Shown: positions 54,701-64,000 of the stretch, piece after piece | Layout of the letters: each line of letters opens with the position of its first letter | Numbering within the stretch: position 1 is the stretch's first letter | Source: Hanleya hanleyi | Taxonomy: Eukaryota > Mollusca > Polyplacophora > Lepidopleurida > Hanleyidae | DNA: 64,000 nt | Reading direction: 5' to 3' | Assembly: GCA_036873755.1 (NCBI GenBank) | Contig: JAVTVY010018888.1 | Location: forward strand, 1-64,000 | The notes under the pieces: generated by a model | The model's input: only the letters and a program-made list of their open reading frames with translations | Database searches by the model: none | Told to the model about the DNA's origin: nothing | Made by a program: the position numbers and the translations under genes

Positions 54701-57700
54701 TTGAGCCATGTCTGCATTAAATGTTTTATCAACAATCAAGTGAGCCTGCCGAGGGACAGATTTATATAATTCCTTAATATGAAAGGATGTATGATACAAA
54801 CGTTGCGAGTGCAATGTTTTGTGATTGAACAACCATGGTCGAAGGGAGGTAATCCTCTAACACAGAAACTGAGTTATGCACCCTTGGTTTACACCTAACT
54901 GCAGCTATGAGCATTTCATTGGATATACATTTGGAAATAACAAGTATTTCTAGGCCACCTATTTTCATTACATTTTGCCCTTCACAAGTTCAAGTAGTTC
55001 AACGTGATCAAAAATGATCATTTCAGATTAATAGTTTCATATTCTTTGAGACAAGGTAATCTCAGGCTTAGGAAACAATTCCACGCACGCACCTCAGTTC
55101 CCATCTTCGCATATCCAAGTCGAACAGTACACGTGTTGTCTTGGCTGAACATAACACATTATCTGATCAGAATACGGGTTTGGTGAGGTCATAGCTCTAT
55201 AAATATTCCGTGTTCCATATTAGGAGGAGTGCGATGTATGACCTCTTCAAAATTCAAATTTGATTGGCTATTCGAAAGAAATTAACATCAATACAACCAA
55301 CACTTGCCATATTTGGAAATCACACCGGCAGACATCAAAGAAAATCCTCGCTGCTCGGTGTTGGCAATCTTAATTGGCTATAGGCACATCATGTGCGTTT
55401 CCCGGTTTGAACAATTTACCCTATTCAGTAAGTCAAGATAAATGACGGAACGATAGTGTAGCATTTAACTTGAAATGTGAAGATGGTCAGTTCCTTGTCC
55501 ATCTATCTAATTCCCTGTACTCGGGCCAATTCTCTGTAATCCTCGCGCTGGCCCCATCCATTCCTTGCACTCGTGAATTATTCCATGCCTGCTTACAAAG
55601 TTCCATGTGCACGGACAAATTTTGCTCTGGGCCACTTCCGTGTACATGGACCAGAAATCGTGGCACTTGCCTCATCCATTCCTTGTGCTCGTGAAGTATT
55701 CCATGCCCACGTACAAAGTTCCATGTGCTGGGACAAGTTTTCACCAATATACTGACTTCGGGGAAGAACTAATGCGAGTCTATGGAACTTTGTCTGTGGC
55801 CGTGGAATATTTCACGAGTGCAAGGAATGGATGAGGCGAGCACCAAGACTTCTGGTCCATGTACATGGAATTGGCCCCGAGCACAGGGAAATAGATAAAT
55901 GGACAGGGAACTGAGGTGTGTGTGTGTGGAAATGTTTCCCAGGCCTGAATCTCCACCCTCCAGAAATAAAATATCTCAGACTTACTTGCTACATGGAATA
56001 TGGCATCACAGGCACTGATGTTAGACAGGAAAGCGTTTCCAAGCCCCTTCCCCTCGTGGGCCCCTTTCACCAGTCCAGCTATATCAACGATGTTCAGGAA
56101 GGCTGGAACCTTACTGAAAATTAAACATGATAGCTGAACACCGAGCAAAAATATTTACTAACCAATGATCTGACCATGACCATCTGATCAAGGATCGGAA
56201 TTAGGAAATGGACTTACCTTAGGATTCGTCGAATGAAACAGAGTGAGTAAAACAAAACCTGCAAGTCATCGTCGTTGCAGTTTCAGCATCAGTTCATTCT
56301 TGAACTGCAGTGTTGTTGTAAACATATTTTGTTCAAATTGAAGCTTAAAAGTGTAACTGGGGTACTTGTGTAAGTGTACGTCATATTTCAAGATAACGAT
56401 GTGAATAATAAAACGTAAATTAGTTTTTTGCCAGCATTTCACTTCAAAGGCAGATTTCTACAGTAGTAGAGAAATCTTCACTGCCTCTTTTGATGTCAGA
56501 GAAGACGTTGAGGACATCATAGTTCGAGTGTCCTGCACAGTCTGCGGGACGTCGCGTCAATGCAGAGAATTTAACAGATTGCAACAATGTTGCATTGTGA
56601 CATGGCTATTAGTTCCATAATAACGTCACAAGTTGCTTGTGGCGCTGTGCCCTACAATAACATTGATAACATTGAAATTGTTAAAATTAATGTCGTAAAA
56701 CAAGAAACAGGGTATAAATCCTATAATTTGAAAGATTATCTTTAATTTGATGTAAACTTGCAAAAGTACCACATTCACACTTTGAATCTGGTTTGAGGAA
56801 TACTAAATAATTGCCTTCATCAAGTTCTGAATTTTATAATGAAATTTAGCTGAGATTTGGGTGAACCTGTCGGAATCATGCCATATCCTTTCGCACCATG
56901 GATGTGTTACCTTAGGGTACACCAGAGTCATTGAAAGTCTTCAGGAATCATCTTCTGTAGGTTTGTTATTTGTAAGATTAGACAGTGCAAGACCAATGGA
57001 GGAGTCCCTGGATTGAGGATACAGTTGACCACAAGTAACTGACTGTAGGAGTTCATGGGAAATCGGGAGTGAGTGAATATGATTTAACGTCGCTTTCAAC
57101 CATATTTCAGTCATATTGCAACGTTTGGGTCCTTGACCTCAGGCCTGTTTTTCGTCAAAATTCACAGGAATTCAAATAGATTCTCGCAACCCAGCTCTAT
57201 GGCAATCCATGGGAATCCAAGGCTATCATTTCTATACAGCTTGCTAAAATTTTATGGGGATCTGTTGGATTCCCGCAAATTATTTTTCAGGAGTGCCGAC
57301 GAGAATTGGATTCCCGTGGAAAAACAAGTCCTGGACCTCTATTTTTTTAAGTGGCACATCTCGTCCTAATGTTTCTACTGACATTGTATTTACTTTTAAT
57401 GATGTGACCTTGACCTCCACTTTGGTATGAGATATCTTTTCCCCCCTAATGAATCCAATCCCTAATTTTTAGGGCACTGTGACCGTAATCTCTGACCTCG
57501 ACCTAAAGTTGGGTATGTGACACATCGTCTCCCTCTACTGTATCCATTCAAAAAAATTTCAACTGTGGATAGAAAACTGTTACAAATATAGACCCAACAT
57601 GAAGAGATGGACAGAGGGTACGACCGACAGATGGACGGAAATCACCTCACATGATACATCCACCTTTTTCGGCGGGTGTACAGAAAACATGTAAATAAAA

Positions 57701-59804
57701 TTGGTCAACCAGTTTCAGTTTTCTGGTGAACAGTTGATGATAAACGAACTACTTATTTTGATAATAAGCCTTACATGTTGAAGTGTAGATATCTACCTTA
57801 AAGGCTGGTGATGCTCGCATAGATATGTGAACCTTTCATCAGGAACAGGAACTCTGCCTGAAATAGAATGAACAGTACAAAGTGAAATTGCAGTACTGCA
57901 ATCTGAATACCAACCACCTCGCTGGGGGTCTAATAACATCCCAGCCACCAGTCAGATTTTTGGACCGGATTTGGGGCCTTCGTGCACATCGCCGGAAGTG
58001 ACATCATATATAGTAAAATAGATGTTTGCTGAACATTTCGATTACTTTTCCAGTCTGCATAATACCTCTGTTGACCTAGCGTTCAAAAGAATTATCTGGA
58101 GATTATTTTCCCTGTTTATCTGGACAGAGCATATGAAAAGTAGTTCGCTCATGTGCAAAACTGAAGGAGTTGTTCGGGCGGATTCAAACTGAACCGTGCC
58201 TACGTGGGTTTTCCCCTATACGTCATAGCAACGTAGTAAAGGTCAACTTCCACTATTGGAGGCAGGGATGATAAATGAGCCTGCGAAATGGAGCATGCAC
58301 TGTGAGGAGGATGTCTGAATACATGTACCTCAATGGACAAAGGGAGGTAATCCACTGACACAATGACAAGACTTGTGTACCCAATACGTTATATCAAATG
58401 AAAAAGCCTTCATTTCTGGTCAGAGTTCAGTGACATCAAGTTGTCATAGCAATGTACAGAGGTAAGATTTGTTGCCTTTGCCAGCATATCCAAAGATCAT
58501 ATGCAAATTTTCTGCAGAAAACCTATCCGCCATATGAACATTTGCCAACATACAGAGAGAAATTGATTTCAAAGGGAATAGTAATGATGGCATTTCTTTT
58601 CTCCGGCTTATTCTCTAATGGATGCCAGAGCGGAGAAGACAACCATCGTCTGAACAATCGTGGAATTTCATTACTCACTCTCGTTGGGATCTATTGTGCA
58701 AAATGGGAAATTTTCTGCAGATGCAGCCATAGTCTTTGTCAGCACATTGAAGAAGGTACTCTTTCTGGAAAGCAAAGGGAGACAATTAATAACAGCAACA
58801 AAGGGAGATAACTGATGACAACAGGTCTTTCTGGGAAGCAAAGGGAGATAATTGATAACAGCAAAGGGAGATAATTAACAACAACAGCAATGGAGCAAAT
58901 GTACCAGTATGTCCTCCAGGTGAAGATTTCACAGGAATATGAACCATGTAAAGTAGAAAAGATCAGCTTTGTGCAGTGAAGCTACTATATTAATGGAGCT
59001 CGACCACATCATGGTGGTACATGTGGCTATACCGGTACTGTTAAGGTGGATCACGTGCAAACATTTTGCCGGTGAAACGCATGGTGTTTACCAATAGGAA
59101 ATCATGAAAATATTGGGTAGTTTTCATGTTACTTGTTGATCCACAATTTGGTGACAAAATACGAAAAATGTCTTTTCTTCATAGAGATGTTGATAAATGT
59201 GAGCATTGAGAGCAAAATCGATTTTATATTTACAGAAATGAAGAGGAAAAGTGTGATTTCATGGGTGAAAATGTGGTGTATGTGTACAAAGTTATACAAT
59301 AATCGAGTAATCCAGTGCAATAAATTGAGGTTTCGTTTGACAGTAAGCTTATCTTTTGACAAATCAAATGAAAAATATGTTTTCATACAATTTCTTTCAC
59401 ACGAAGTGCTTCAAGGAACCCCATCTCCATTATCTGCAGCCTGCTATTGCTAGGGAGCCAATGTCATTGAAGGGAGAGAACTCTTCCAGCATGATGTCAT
59501 CGCACACTTTTCGCGCAAGCCTCTTTAAGAGTAGGCAAGAAAATTTTTAAACATATCAATACAGACAATTTTTTTAATTTTATTTGGTAAGGGAATTGTT
59601 ATGTTAAAATTAGAAAACTCTGGCCCATGAAAACAATCTGTTAGGTGTTGGATAGGTTTTATGGGTCAATAATTATCTTGCAAAACACTAGCTGCTTTAC
59701 CCAACATTTGGCAATCCCACAATGCCGACTTTCAGGTTTGTTCCCACTCGACCAATCAGCACCGGCGGTGCATTGGCCTCCGCACCCTTCTTTTTCGGTG
59801 GCAT
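42605..59804 (-). CDS. OLA1: Obg-like ATPase 1 (YchF family), 11 coding exons
   Basis: Complete host gene. Coding exons on the minus strand: 59804-59701, 58764-58679, 57857-57797, 56113-55986, 53669-53494, 51804-51727, 50810-50713, 49825-49685, 45680-45584, 44757-44635 and 42712-42605. They sum to 1200 nt, 399 codons plus stop, against 396 residues in human OLA1. All introns have GT/AG ends and reading phases agree. The protein starts MPPKKKG and has P-loop GLPNVGKS across exons 1-2, switch/G3 [14 protein letters not shown] in exon 4, and NLSE in place of NKxD in exon 7, the mark of ATP-preferring YchF proteins. A C-terminal TGS domain (exons 9-11) ends in KKK. It is a cytosolic ATPase tied to ribosomes and stress. 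A 3' splice site at 59818 implies an upstream non-coding exon. Confidence 0.97.
43295..43486 (-). repeat. Host repeat copy with empty Maverick site
   Basis: The reverse complement of 43295-43417 matches the right flank of the Maverick (21537 to about 21675), and 43424-43486 matches the left flank (about 1116 back to 1058). Between them lies a single AACATG (43418-43423), the counterpart of the duplicated AAGGTG/CACCTT. It is in the last OLA1 intron. Confidence 0.9.
44430..44575 (+). repeat. 39-bp tandem repeat, ~3.7 copies
   Basis: Unit TTCAAGGATTTCCAGGTCCT followed by GGAATTTATTTTCTCAGAA. It lies in an OLA1 intron. The open frame over it (44355-44573) is a repeat product. Confidence 0.85.
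44635..44757 (-). CDS. OLA1: OLA1 coding exon 10
   Basis: Encodes [20 protein letters not shown] and [15 protein letters not shown], the TGS domain. Confidence 0.96.
44765..45560 (+). repeat. CCAATCAAATG-containing degenerate repeat array
   Basis: More than ten copies of AA(A/T)AAACCAATCAAATGA with spacings of 30-60 bp on both sides of a unique stretch, in the intron between exons 9 and 10. Confidence 0.65.
45584..45680 (-). CDS. OLA1: OLA1 coding exon 9
   Basis: Encodes [20 protein letters not shown] and [12 protein letters not shown], leading into the TGS domain. Donor GTGAGT. Confidence 0.95.
46800..48010 (+). repeat. TGACCTTTGACCTTGACC repeat family, tandem
   Basis: About eight diverged 100-120 bp units, each with GATTTTGGGGTCACAGTGACC, TTTGGTA, GACACATCGTCTCCC and a step TATCCACTCA. 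It ends in (GACG)n and CCGCCTTTTGGCGGGCGTATA. Related blocks lie at 26630-27110 and 57370-57680. Confidence 0.75.
49423..49677. mobile_element. MITE-like element with TACGGTAAT ends
   Basis: Imperfect inverted ends GGTAATTCCCTAATTGTTC and GAATTATTAGAAGAATTACC bound about 250 bp. A shorter relative at 52043-52130 has cleaner ends TACGGTAATTTCCCTAATAATTC and GAATTACCGTA. Confidence 0.55.
49685..49825 (-). CDS. OLA1: OLA1 coding exon 8
   Basis: Encodes [20 protein letters not shown] and [20 protein letters not shown]. Confidence 0.95.
50713..50810 (-). CDS. OLA1: OLA1 coding exon 7
   Basis: Encodes [20 protein letters not shown] followed by [13 protein letters not shown], with the NLSE nucleotide-specificity motif. 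Confidence 0.95.
51727..51804 (-). CDS. OLA1: OLA1 coding exon 6
   Basis: Encodes [20 protein letters not shown] and HWDPKE. Confidence 0.93.
52840..53345 (+). pseudogene. 3' end of a LINE (RT C-terminus and tail)
   Basis: One frame reads [60 protein letters not shown] and [20 protein letters not shown], typical for the C-terminal end of CR1/RTE-like reverse transcriptases. A T-rich 3' region and AATAAAGATATATATA tail follow. 5'-truncated, sitting in the intron between OLA1 exons 5 and 6. Confidence 0.75.
53494..53669 (-). CDS. OLA1: OLA1 coding exon 5
   Basis: Encodes [19 protein letters not shown] through [10 protein letters not shown], start of the coiled-coil insert. Confidence 0.95.
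54005..54062 (-). repeat. SINE 3' tail, reverse
   Basis: GTGAGTGAGTGAATATGATT then TAATGTCGCTTTCAACTATA, the reverse complement of the tail at 22557-22620. Confidence 0.6.
55490..55915. repeat. Small foldback of GGCCAATTC / CCATGTACATGGA phrases
   Basis: Segments such as CAGTTCCTTGTCCATCTATC (55490) and GATAAATGGACAGGGAACTG (55895) are inverted, and internal phrases (TTCCATGTGC, ATTCCTTG.GCTCGTGAA) repeat. It sits in the intron between OLA1 exons 4 and 5. Confidence 0.55.
55986..56113 (-). CDS. OLA1: OLA1 coding exon 4
   Basis: Encodes [19 protein letters not shown], then [17 protein letters not shown], containing the G3 motif. Confidence 0.95.
57065..57680. repeat. SINE tail (reverse) and TGACC-type repeat block
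   Basis: 57065-57122 matches the SINE tail in reverse. 57370-57680 is a further member of the TGACC/GGCGGGTGTA family. Both are intronic in OLA1. Confidence 0.6.
57797..57857 (-). CDS. OLA1: OLA1 coding exon 3
   Basis: Encodes [21 protein letters not shown] 61-nt exon with acceptor TTTCAG and donor GTAGAT. Confidence 0.93.
58679..58764 (-). CDS. OLA1: OLA1 coding exon 2
   Basis: Encodes [11 protein letters not shown] and [11 protein letters not shown], completing the P-loop. Donor GTGAGT. Confidence 0.95.
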
Positions 59805-59817
59805 ACTGATGTGCCTT
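59701..59817 (-). CDS. OLA1: OLA1 coding exon 1 with start codon (ATG at 59804)
   Basis: Splice acceptor at 59818-59819, 13 nt of leader, then MPPKKKG...[10 protein letters not shown]. The donor is GTAAAG. Confidence 0.95.
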
Positions 59818-60939
59818 CTGTGAATAGAGGAATAATTTATTCGATACGCATTAAGAAGTTGGTGTAAATAACACAAGGCTATTCTATGAAAGCTGATGTT
59901 TCGTTGGAGATACTTCTAATTTTTTTAAAGCTAATGGTGTAATGAAAGAATACACAATAATCTAGTTTCAACAGATTTTTGAGTTTCAAGTTTCATATAT
60001 TGAAATTTTCTAAGGGTGGCAATCCTGTAACAGCAATATACTTCGACCTTGAAGAAAAAGGCCAAGGAATAGTCATCTTAAAGTTCTGGCAAGTCTCACG
60101 GAACTTCCGTGAGTTACAAGAAATCTGCTCTGATCTCACGGAAAGTCTTTTCCGAAAATAACATGGGATAAATGGGAGTCTCACGGAATTAAATCCAGAT
60201 ATTTAACACAGAGTAAATAGAGATGTCAAATTACAGAAGAAAGTCTCACGGAACTCCGATACCATAACTTGGCAGCTTTGTTCTGGTCAATAAGCAGATG
60301 CAAAGAAAGTATTAGGACAACCCACCAATTGACGAGATATCCTGCCAACAGAATTAAATCAATTTTTAAAAATATAATTTGACTCCAGAATGAGAGTGAG
60401 CATCCTCAACAAAGTCCACATTAGACCAGACTGTGAGACAGCAGTCGAATGCTCTAGCACAGTTCCAAATAACTTCCTCAGACTTTCTGGGACCAATCGC
60501 AGTCACTAATGCAGGTCCACACATGAATAGATTTGCACAGAACATGGAGAAAATCAAGAATCTAACCTCTTTAAAATTTTTTTTGGATATATTGTTGAAG
60601 AAACTAAGGCTATTAGTGGGTAGACGTTAACATTGCCGAGTAATCTCAGCACTTGCAGAGTGTGTTAACAATAATTCAATGGCATGACGTGCAGTGCTTG
60701 AAGCCAAGTCTTTCAGCTGACATGCAATGTTTGAAGTATTGCATTTCTGCAAAAAAAAATACAGAAACGCTTTCAATGACAGACTGTGAGTTAGGTGGAA
60801 GGGTTTGGTCGCTTTAGCAAGGTTTTCCGTCCGTGTTTTCTGACCCGTTACACACTCTAACTCTTGTTTTTCAAAAGGTATAGCAATGGGCTGTTGCTGT
60901 CACACCGAAGGGAATAGTGGCAGCCATGCAGTATTTAAG

Positions 60940-61922
60940 CAGGTGGGGGAAATGTTGAAATTGACCTGATTCCGGCGAAAAGGGATGATTCCGCCCAATT
61001 TGGGTGAATGACGTCATGAATCCTCACCCCAATTAGGCTGAATCAATCGTAACCCAAAGTGATCATTTTTTTACAATGATAAATATCTCAAATTATGAAC
61101 TGACCACTTTTGGCGCTAAAATAGGGGATATGCTTTCTCCGATACCATAAAATTTATGACTTACATTTGCTTATGAATTGTGCAGGAAAGTGGAATATGT
61201 AGTTGTCTCGCTAAATATGATAAATCCGTATGATACAACTTTCCCGTTTATAAGTTTTCGATAGAAAAACATATTTCGCTCACGTTCAAACCTCTTGCTG
61301 TTGTTGTTCCCGCCATTGTTCTGGTCGAAGTCGAGGCCACGAGGCTCAACTAAGTGATCAATTTTTTTTTTAAATATCATATTCGGTAAGCAGCATAAGG
61401 GGAGGTAATTCTGTGGAGAGCTCATTTGGTAATGGAATTGAATTGAATTGAATTTTATTCTCTCAATCTTGCCCGCTCGCGTATTACTCATATTTTATGA
61501 ACTATCGATTAATTTCGCCTGGCAGTTCCAAAACGAGGGAAACAAAGATGGCGCAAACACGCTGGCGGTATCGCTGTCATTTTGGAGAACAGTTCGACTT
61601 TGAAAAAATACTATAAAATGGTAAGTAATCTGCAGGTCTTGTGTTTATTTTTGTTATTGACAACATACCCCACCTTCCCACAAAGTTCGCTGACAGGATA
61701 GAAATATGAGTTTTACAGTTTTCTAGAGAGGAGGTCCTGGAAAAATGCGCTGAACATTATCATCTTTCAAAGTCGTGGTCTTTGGATGAACGAGAGGAAA
61801 CACTTTGCGTTACGATTAATTCAGCCTAATTGGGGTGAGGATTCATGACGTCATTCACCCAAATTGGGCGGAATCATCTCTTTTCGCCGGAATCAGGTCA
61901 ATTTCAACATTTCCCCCACCTG
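60940..61922. mobile_element. TTAA-flanked inverted-repeat element
   Basis: Arms of about 105 bp (60940-61045 and 61813-61922) begin CAGGTGGGGGAAATGTTGAA on both ends and are flanked by TTAA (60935-60938, one base off, and 61923-61926). The interior of about 770 bp shows no coding frame, but 61549-61619 looks like a 5' exon with AAAGATGGCGC and AAAATG|GTAAGT. TTAA targets suggest a piggyBac-type element. Confidence 0.6.
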
Positions 61923-63420
61923 TTAACATTAGAGATTCGAATGTTCTATGACTATGCTGTTGTTGTTGTTGCAAAGCCGACTACTTTCTCCGGTTTTCAT
62001 ACCCACCTGAAACGCTTGAACTAGGTAATTATTTAAAACCGGCTGATTTTAATACTGTGTACAGTTCAACAGCTAACTTAGCAAGAACTGTCAAGCTGAA
62101 TAAGTGTTGTCAAAGAGTTTCATACTGTGTTGCAAGAAGAAACACGAAACGTGGGTGCAATGCCGGAAGCGACCAACATTAGAGCCATCTGGTGGAAGAC
62201 GAAGTCCAGGGGGAGATAAGCCTACCAGCAAACCAAGAAACGAGATGGAGTGATCTCCCTTACATTAGGCAAAAGTGATGAAATTAGCAACCACGCACTT
62301 TTTCCTGAAAGGGATCGAGAAGTAATGTGTATTTCAGCCTCTTCTAGTTTGATAGCATTCATGCATGTGGAAACCTATTGCACAATTAGGCTATACATTT
62401 CATCGATTGGGATTTTATAATTACAGTATCAACTACATGTATCATTAATTTCAAGACAGTTGACTGTATTTTCTATAAAGAACGATATTATTCCAAAACT
62501 AAACTTTCACTCGCTGGATTTGAAAAAAAAAAAAAAAAAATGGTGTGTTTGGCATATATTTTACTCGGATGTGAAATATGGATATTTTTCACTTCTAATA
62601 GGATTCAAAACTTTCTAGGGCCATTCCTGGACGAACTTCAGTTATGTATGGACATCAGGTTGTTACCGTAACCCAATTATTCATATGGGGAGGGAGTGGG
62701 GATGGGGTGGGGTGGGGTGGAGTGGAGGTATTAGGGACAACGTAACCTACTTTATCTTCACAATGTCAAGGTTTCTTTTTGAGCCAAAGTCGAACCCCTG
62801 GTTTTAGTGAGGATGAATCTACTGTAGAAAAACGAATGCGTAGATTTTCGACAAAGTCATGGGCAGAATCACGTTAATTCTGTTCCATGTGAGCAGGCTC
62901 AGCTTTTCGGGGACTTGAGCGTTGAACACTGCGAAAACTGCATAAATTGGGGTATATAATTTGCTGCAAATAACACACGACACAAATCCAGCATGAATGT
63001 AGAGTATGTGACTGGGCGAAACTTATTTTTCTTATGTAGAGTAGCATTCATTGTATACTTATATATATTCTCTCTGATTTTATTGACACAAATCTTTATT
63101 AATTTCACATTTTCTAAAAAAAAACAAAAAAAAACAAAACAATATTCCTAGGATGAATTTATCACTTCTAATTATAAAATTAAAACTCTGAACTCTTACT
63201 TTGCCCACTGTCTACATTTCCTGTCACATATATATCTTTTCTACAGATGTTTTAAAATAGTATGTTTTTCAGTAAAATGCAACTTTTCTTCCTTGACAAT
63301 TTTGAATTTCCCGAGTTCTTCATGTTTATAAATTGCGGGAAAAATATTTCTCGATTAAAACACATCTTCTCTGTTATTGGAGTGTCCCCTGTATTAGGAA
63401 GAGTGGAAATTCCTTATCAT
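61923..63420. other. Host DNA upstream of OLA1, no gene seen
   Basis: Contains an A17-type homopolymer (about 62522), a G-rich GGGGTGGG run (62688-62727) and AT-rich sequence. The non-coding first exon of OLA1 may be here or at 59820-61550, but I cannot place it. Confidence 0.4.
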
Positions 63421-63427
63421 GAGGCTG

Positions 63428-63535
63428 ATGACGTCATGTGGATCACGTGGAGGTGACGTCACGGATGACGTCACTTCCTGTGACATGACTTCCGAGTCAA
63501 AGATCATTTCCGGGTCAAAGGTCACTTTCGGTCAC
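63428..63535. promoter_or_regulatory. Promoter-like cluster of CRE, E-box and ETS motifs
   Basis: Three TGACGTCA sites (63428-63435, 63454-63461, 63466-63473) with CACGTG-like sites (GATCACGTGG, GGTCACGTG) and CTTCCG/TTTCCGGGTCA within 110 bp. No gene start is visible next to it in the window. Confidence 0.5.
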
Positions 63536-63719
63536 GTGTCGGCCCAGCAGGAGTTATCCGCCCCTAAAGAAGGCCGTACGCTGCAGTGACTTCAATGTTA
63601 AATCTAATTACGGAATCCATGCTTGGACATTTGCGGTATAGGGTGACCCCTTGTTTTCTTTGTCTCGAGCTATAGAATACGATGGAAGGGGTCGCGAGGT
63701 AATGGGTTGAAATTCGCTG

Positions 63720-64000
63720 AAAAGTTACAGTGCGCATGCGCAACGGACAAGTAGCACTGGGGTGGACGTTTTGGGGCCGGGATGGACCACAATTGGTCCG
63801 ATTGGGTCGTGTGAGGTATCAGTTTGAAGCACTCGCGGAGGACCATCCGAGCGGATGATTATGGAATGGAAGTTATGTAATGGCGCGCATGCACAGACAG
63901 GGAATTTTTCGAAAAGGGCACTGGAATGGACGCTGTGGGCCTGGGTGGACCAATATTGGCCCGATTGGGCTGTGGGAGATAACAAAGTAAGCTCTCCTGG
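63720..64000 (+). repeat. ~165-bp direct repeat with NRF1-like sites
   Basis: CGCATGCGCAACGGACAAGT...CACTGGGGTGGACG...GATTGGG and CGCGCATGCACAGACAGGG...CACTGGAATGGACG...GATTGGG are diverged direct copies. GCGCATGCGC matches the NRF1 consensus. The copies run to the window edge. Confidence 0.55.

Noticed and set aside
63725..63985. 86-aa minus-strand frame at the window edge
   Set aside because: Spans a tandem repeat; the repeated peptide phrases follow from the DNA repeat.

Overview
The window is nuclear DNA of an invertebrate, most likely a gastropod mollusc. Two things point there: the coding exons of a host Obg-like ATPase (OLA1), and several copies of a SINE tail (core GAAAGCGACGTTAAAC followed by CACT repeats) that I associate with gastropod genomes. 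Species assignment is inference.

Positions 1123-21530 hold one apparently intact 20.4-kb Maverick/Polinton (adintovirus-like) element. It has terminal inverted repeats (1123-1557 and 21213-21530) and a perfect 6-bp target duplication CACCTT (1117-1122 and 21531-21536). A second copy of the host repeat it landed in, at about 43295-43486, shows the uninterrupted pre-insertion arrangement. The left arm carries a protein-primed DNA polymerase (+) and a tRNA-Leu(UAA) gene. A long minus-strand block (5880-13850) then encodes adenain-type protease, major capsid protein, a basic core-like protein, penton-like protein, two conserved virion-associated candidates, packaging ATPase, a mucin-like membrane protein, a chromodomain integrase and two PC4-like proteins. 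Several of these genes are joined by TAATG or ATGA overlaps, and TATA boxes mark the starts of transcription units.

The right arm (13.9-21.2 kb) is accessory. It holds a small basic/acidic protein, two RING-finger proteins, a protein with a clear PC4-like ssDNA-binding domain, and a short coiled-coil protein. Three of these genes are followed by canonical histone-mRNA 3' stem-loops with a shared purine-rich downstream element. A 56-bp unit with a YY1-like core (AAGATGGCGGC) occurs in arrays next to TATA boxes in both TIRs and in front of one RING gene. A ~360-bp inverted repeat carries matching promoter regions for a convergent gene pair. Together these suggest an element that makes its early or accessory mRNAs through the host replication-dependent histone pathway, and that replicates like an adenovirus (AGTAGT termini, Oct-like and CRE-like sites).

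From 21.5 to 42.6 kb the sequence is host DNA with no intact gene. It contains a decayed second Maverick (27.6-29.3 kb), a hAT-like foldback with 8-bp target duplication (29802-30955) holding a nested hairpin insertion, a 4.4-kb foldback (31118-35533), palindromic and minisatellite arrays and SINE tails. From 42605 to 59817 lies the complete minus-strand host OLA1 gene: 11 coding exons totalling 1200 nt, or 399 codons plus stop, with repeats and a LINE fragment in its introns. The last 4 kb contain a TTAA-flanked inverted-repeat element and a CRE-rich promoter-like segment.
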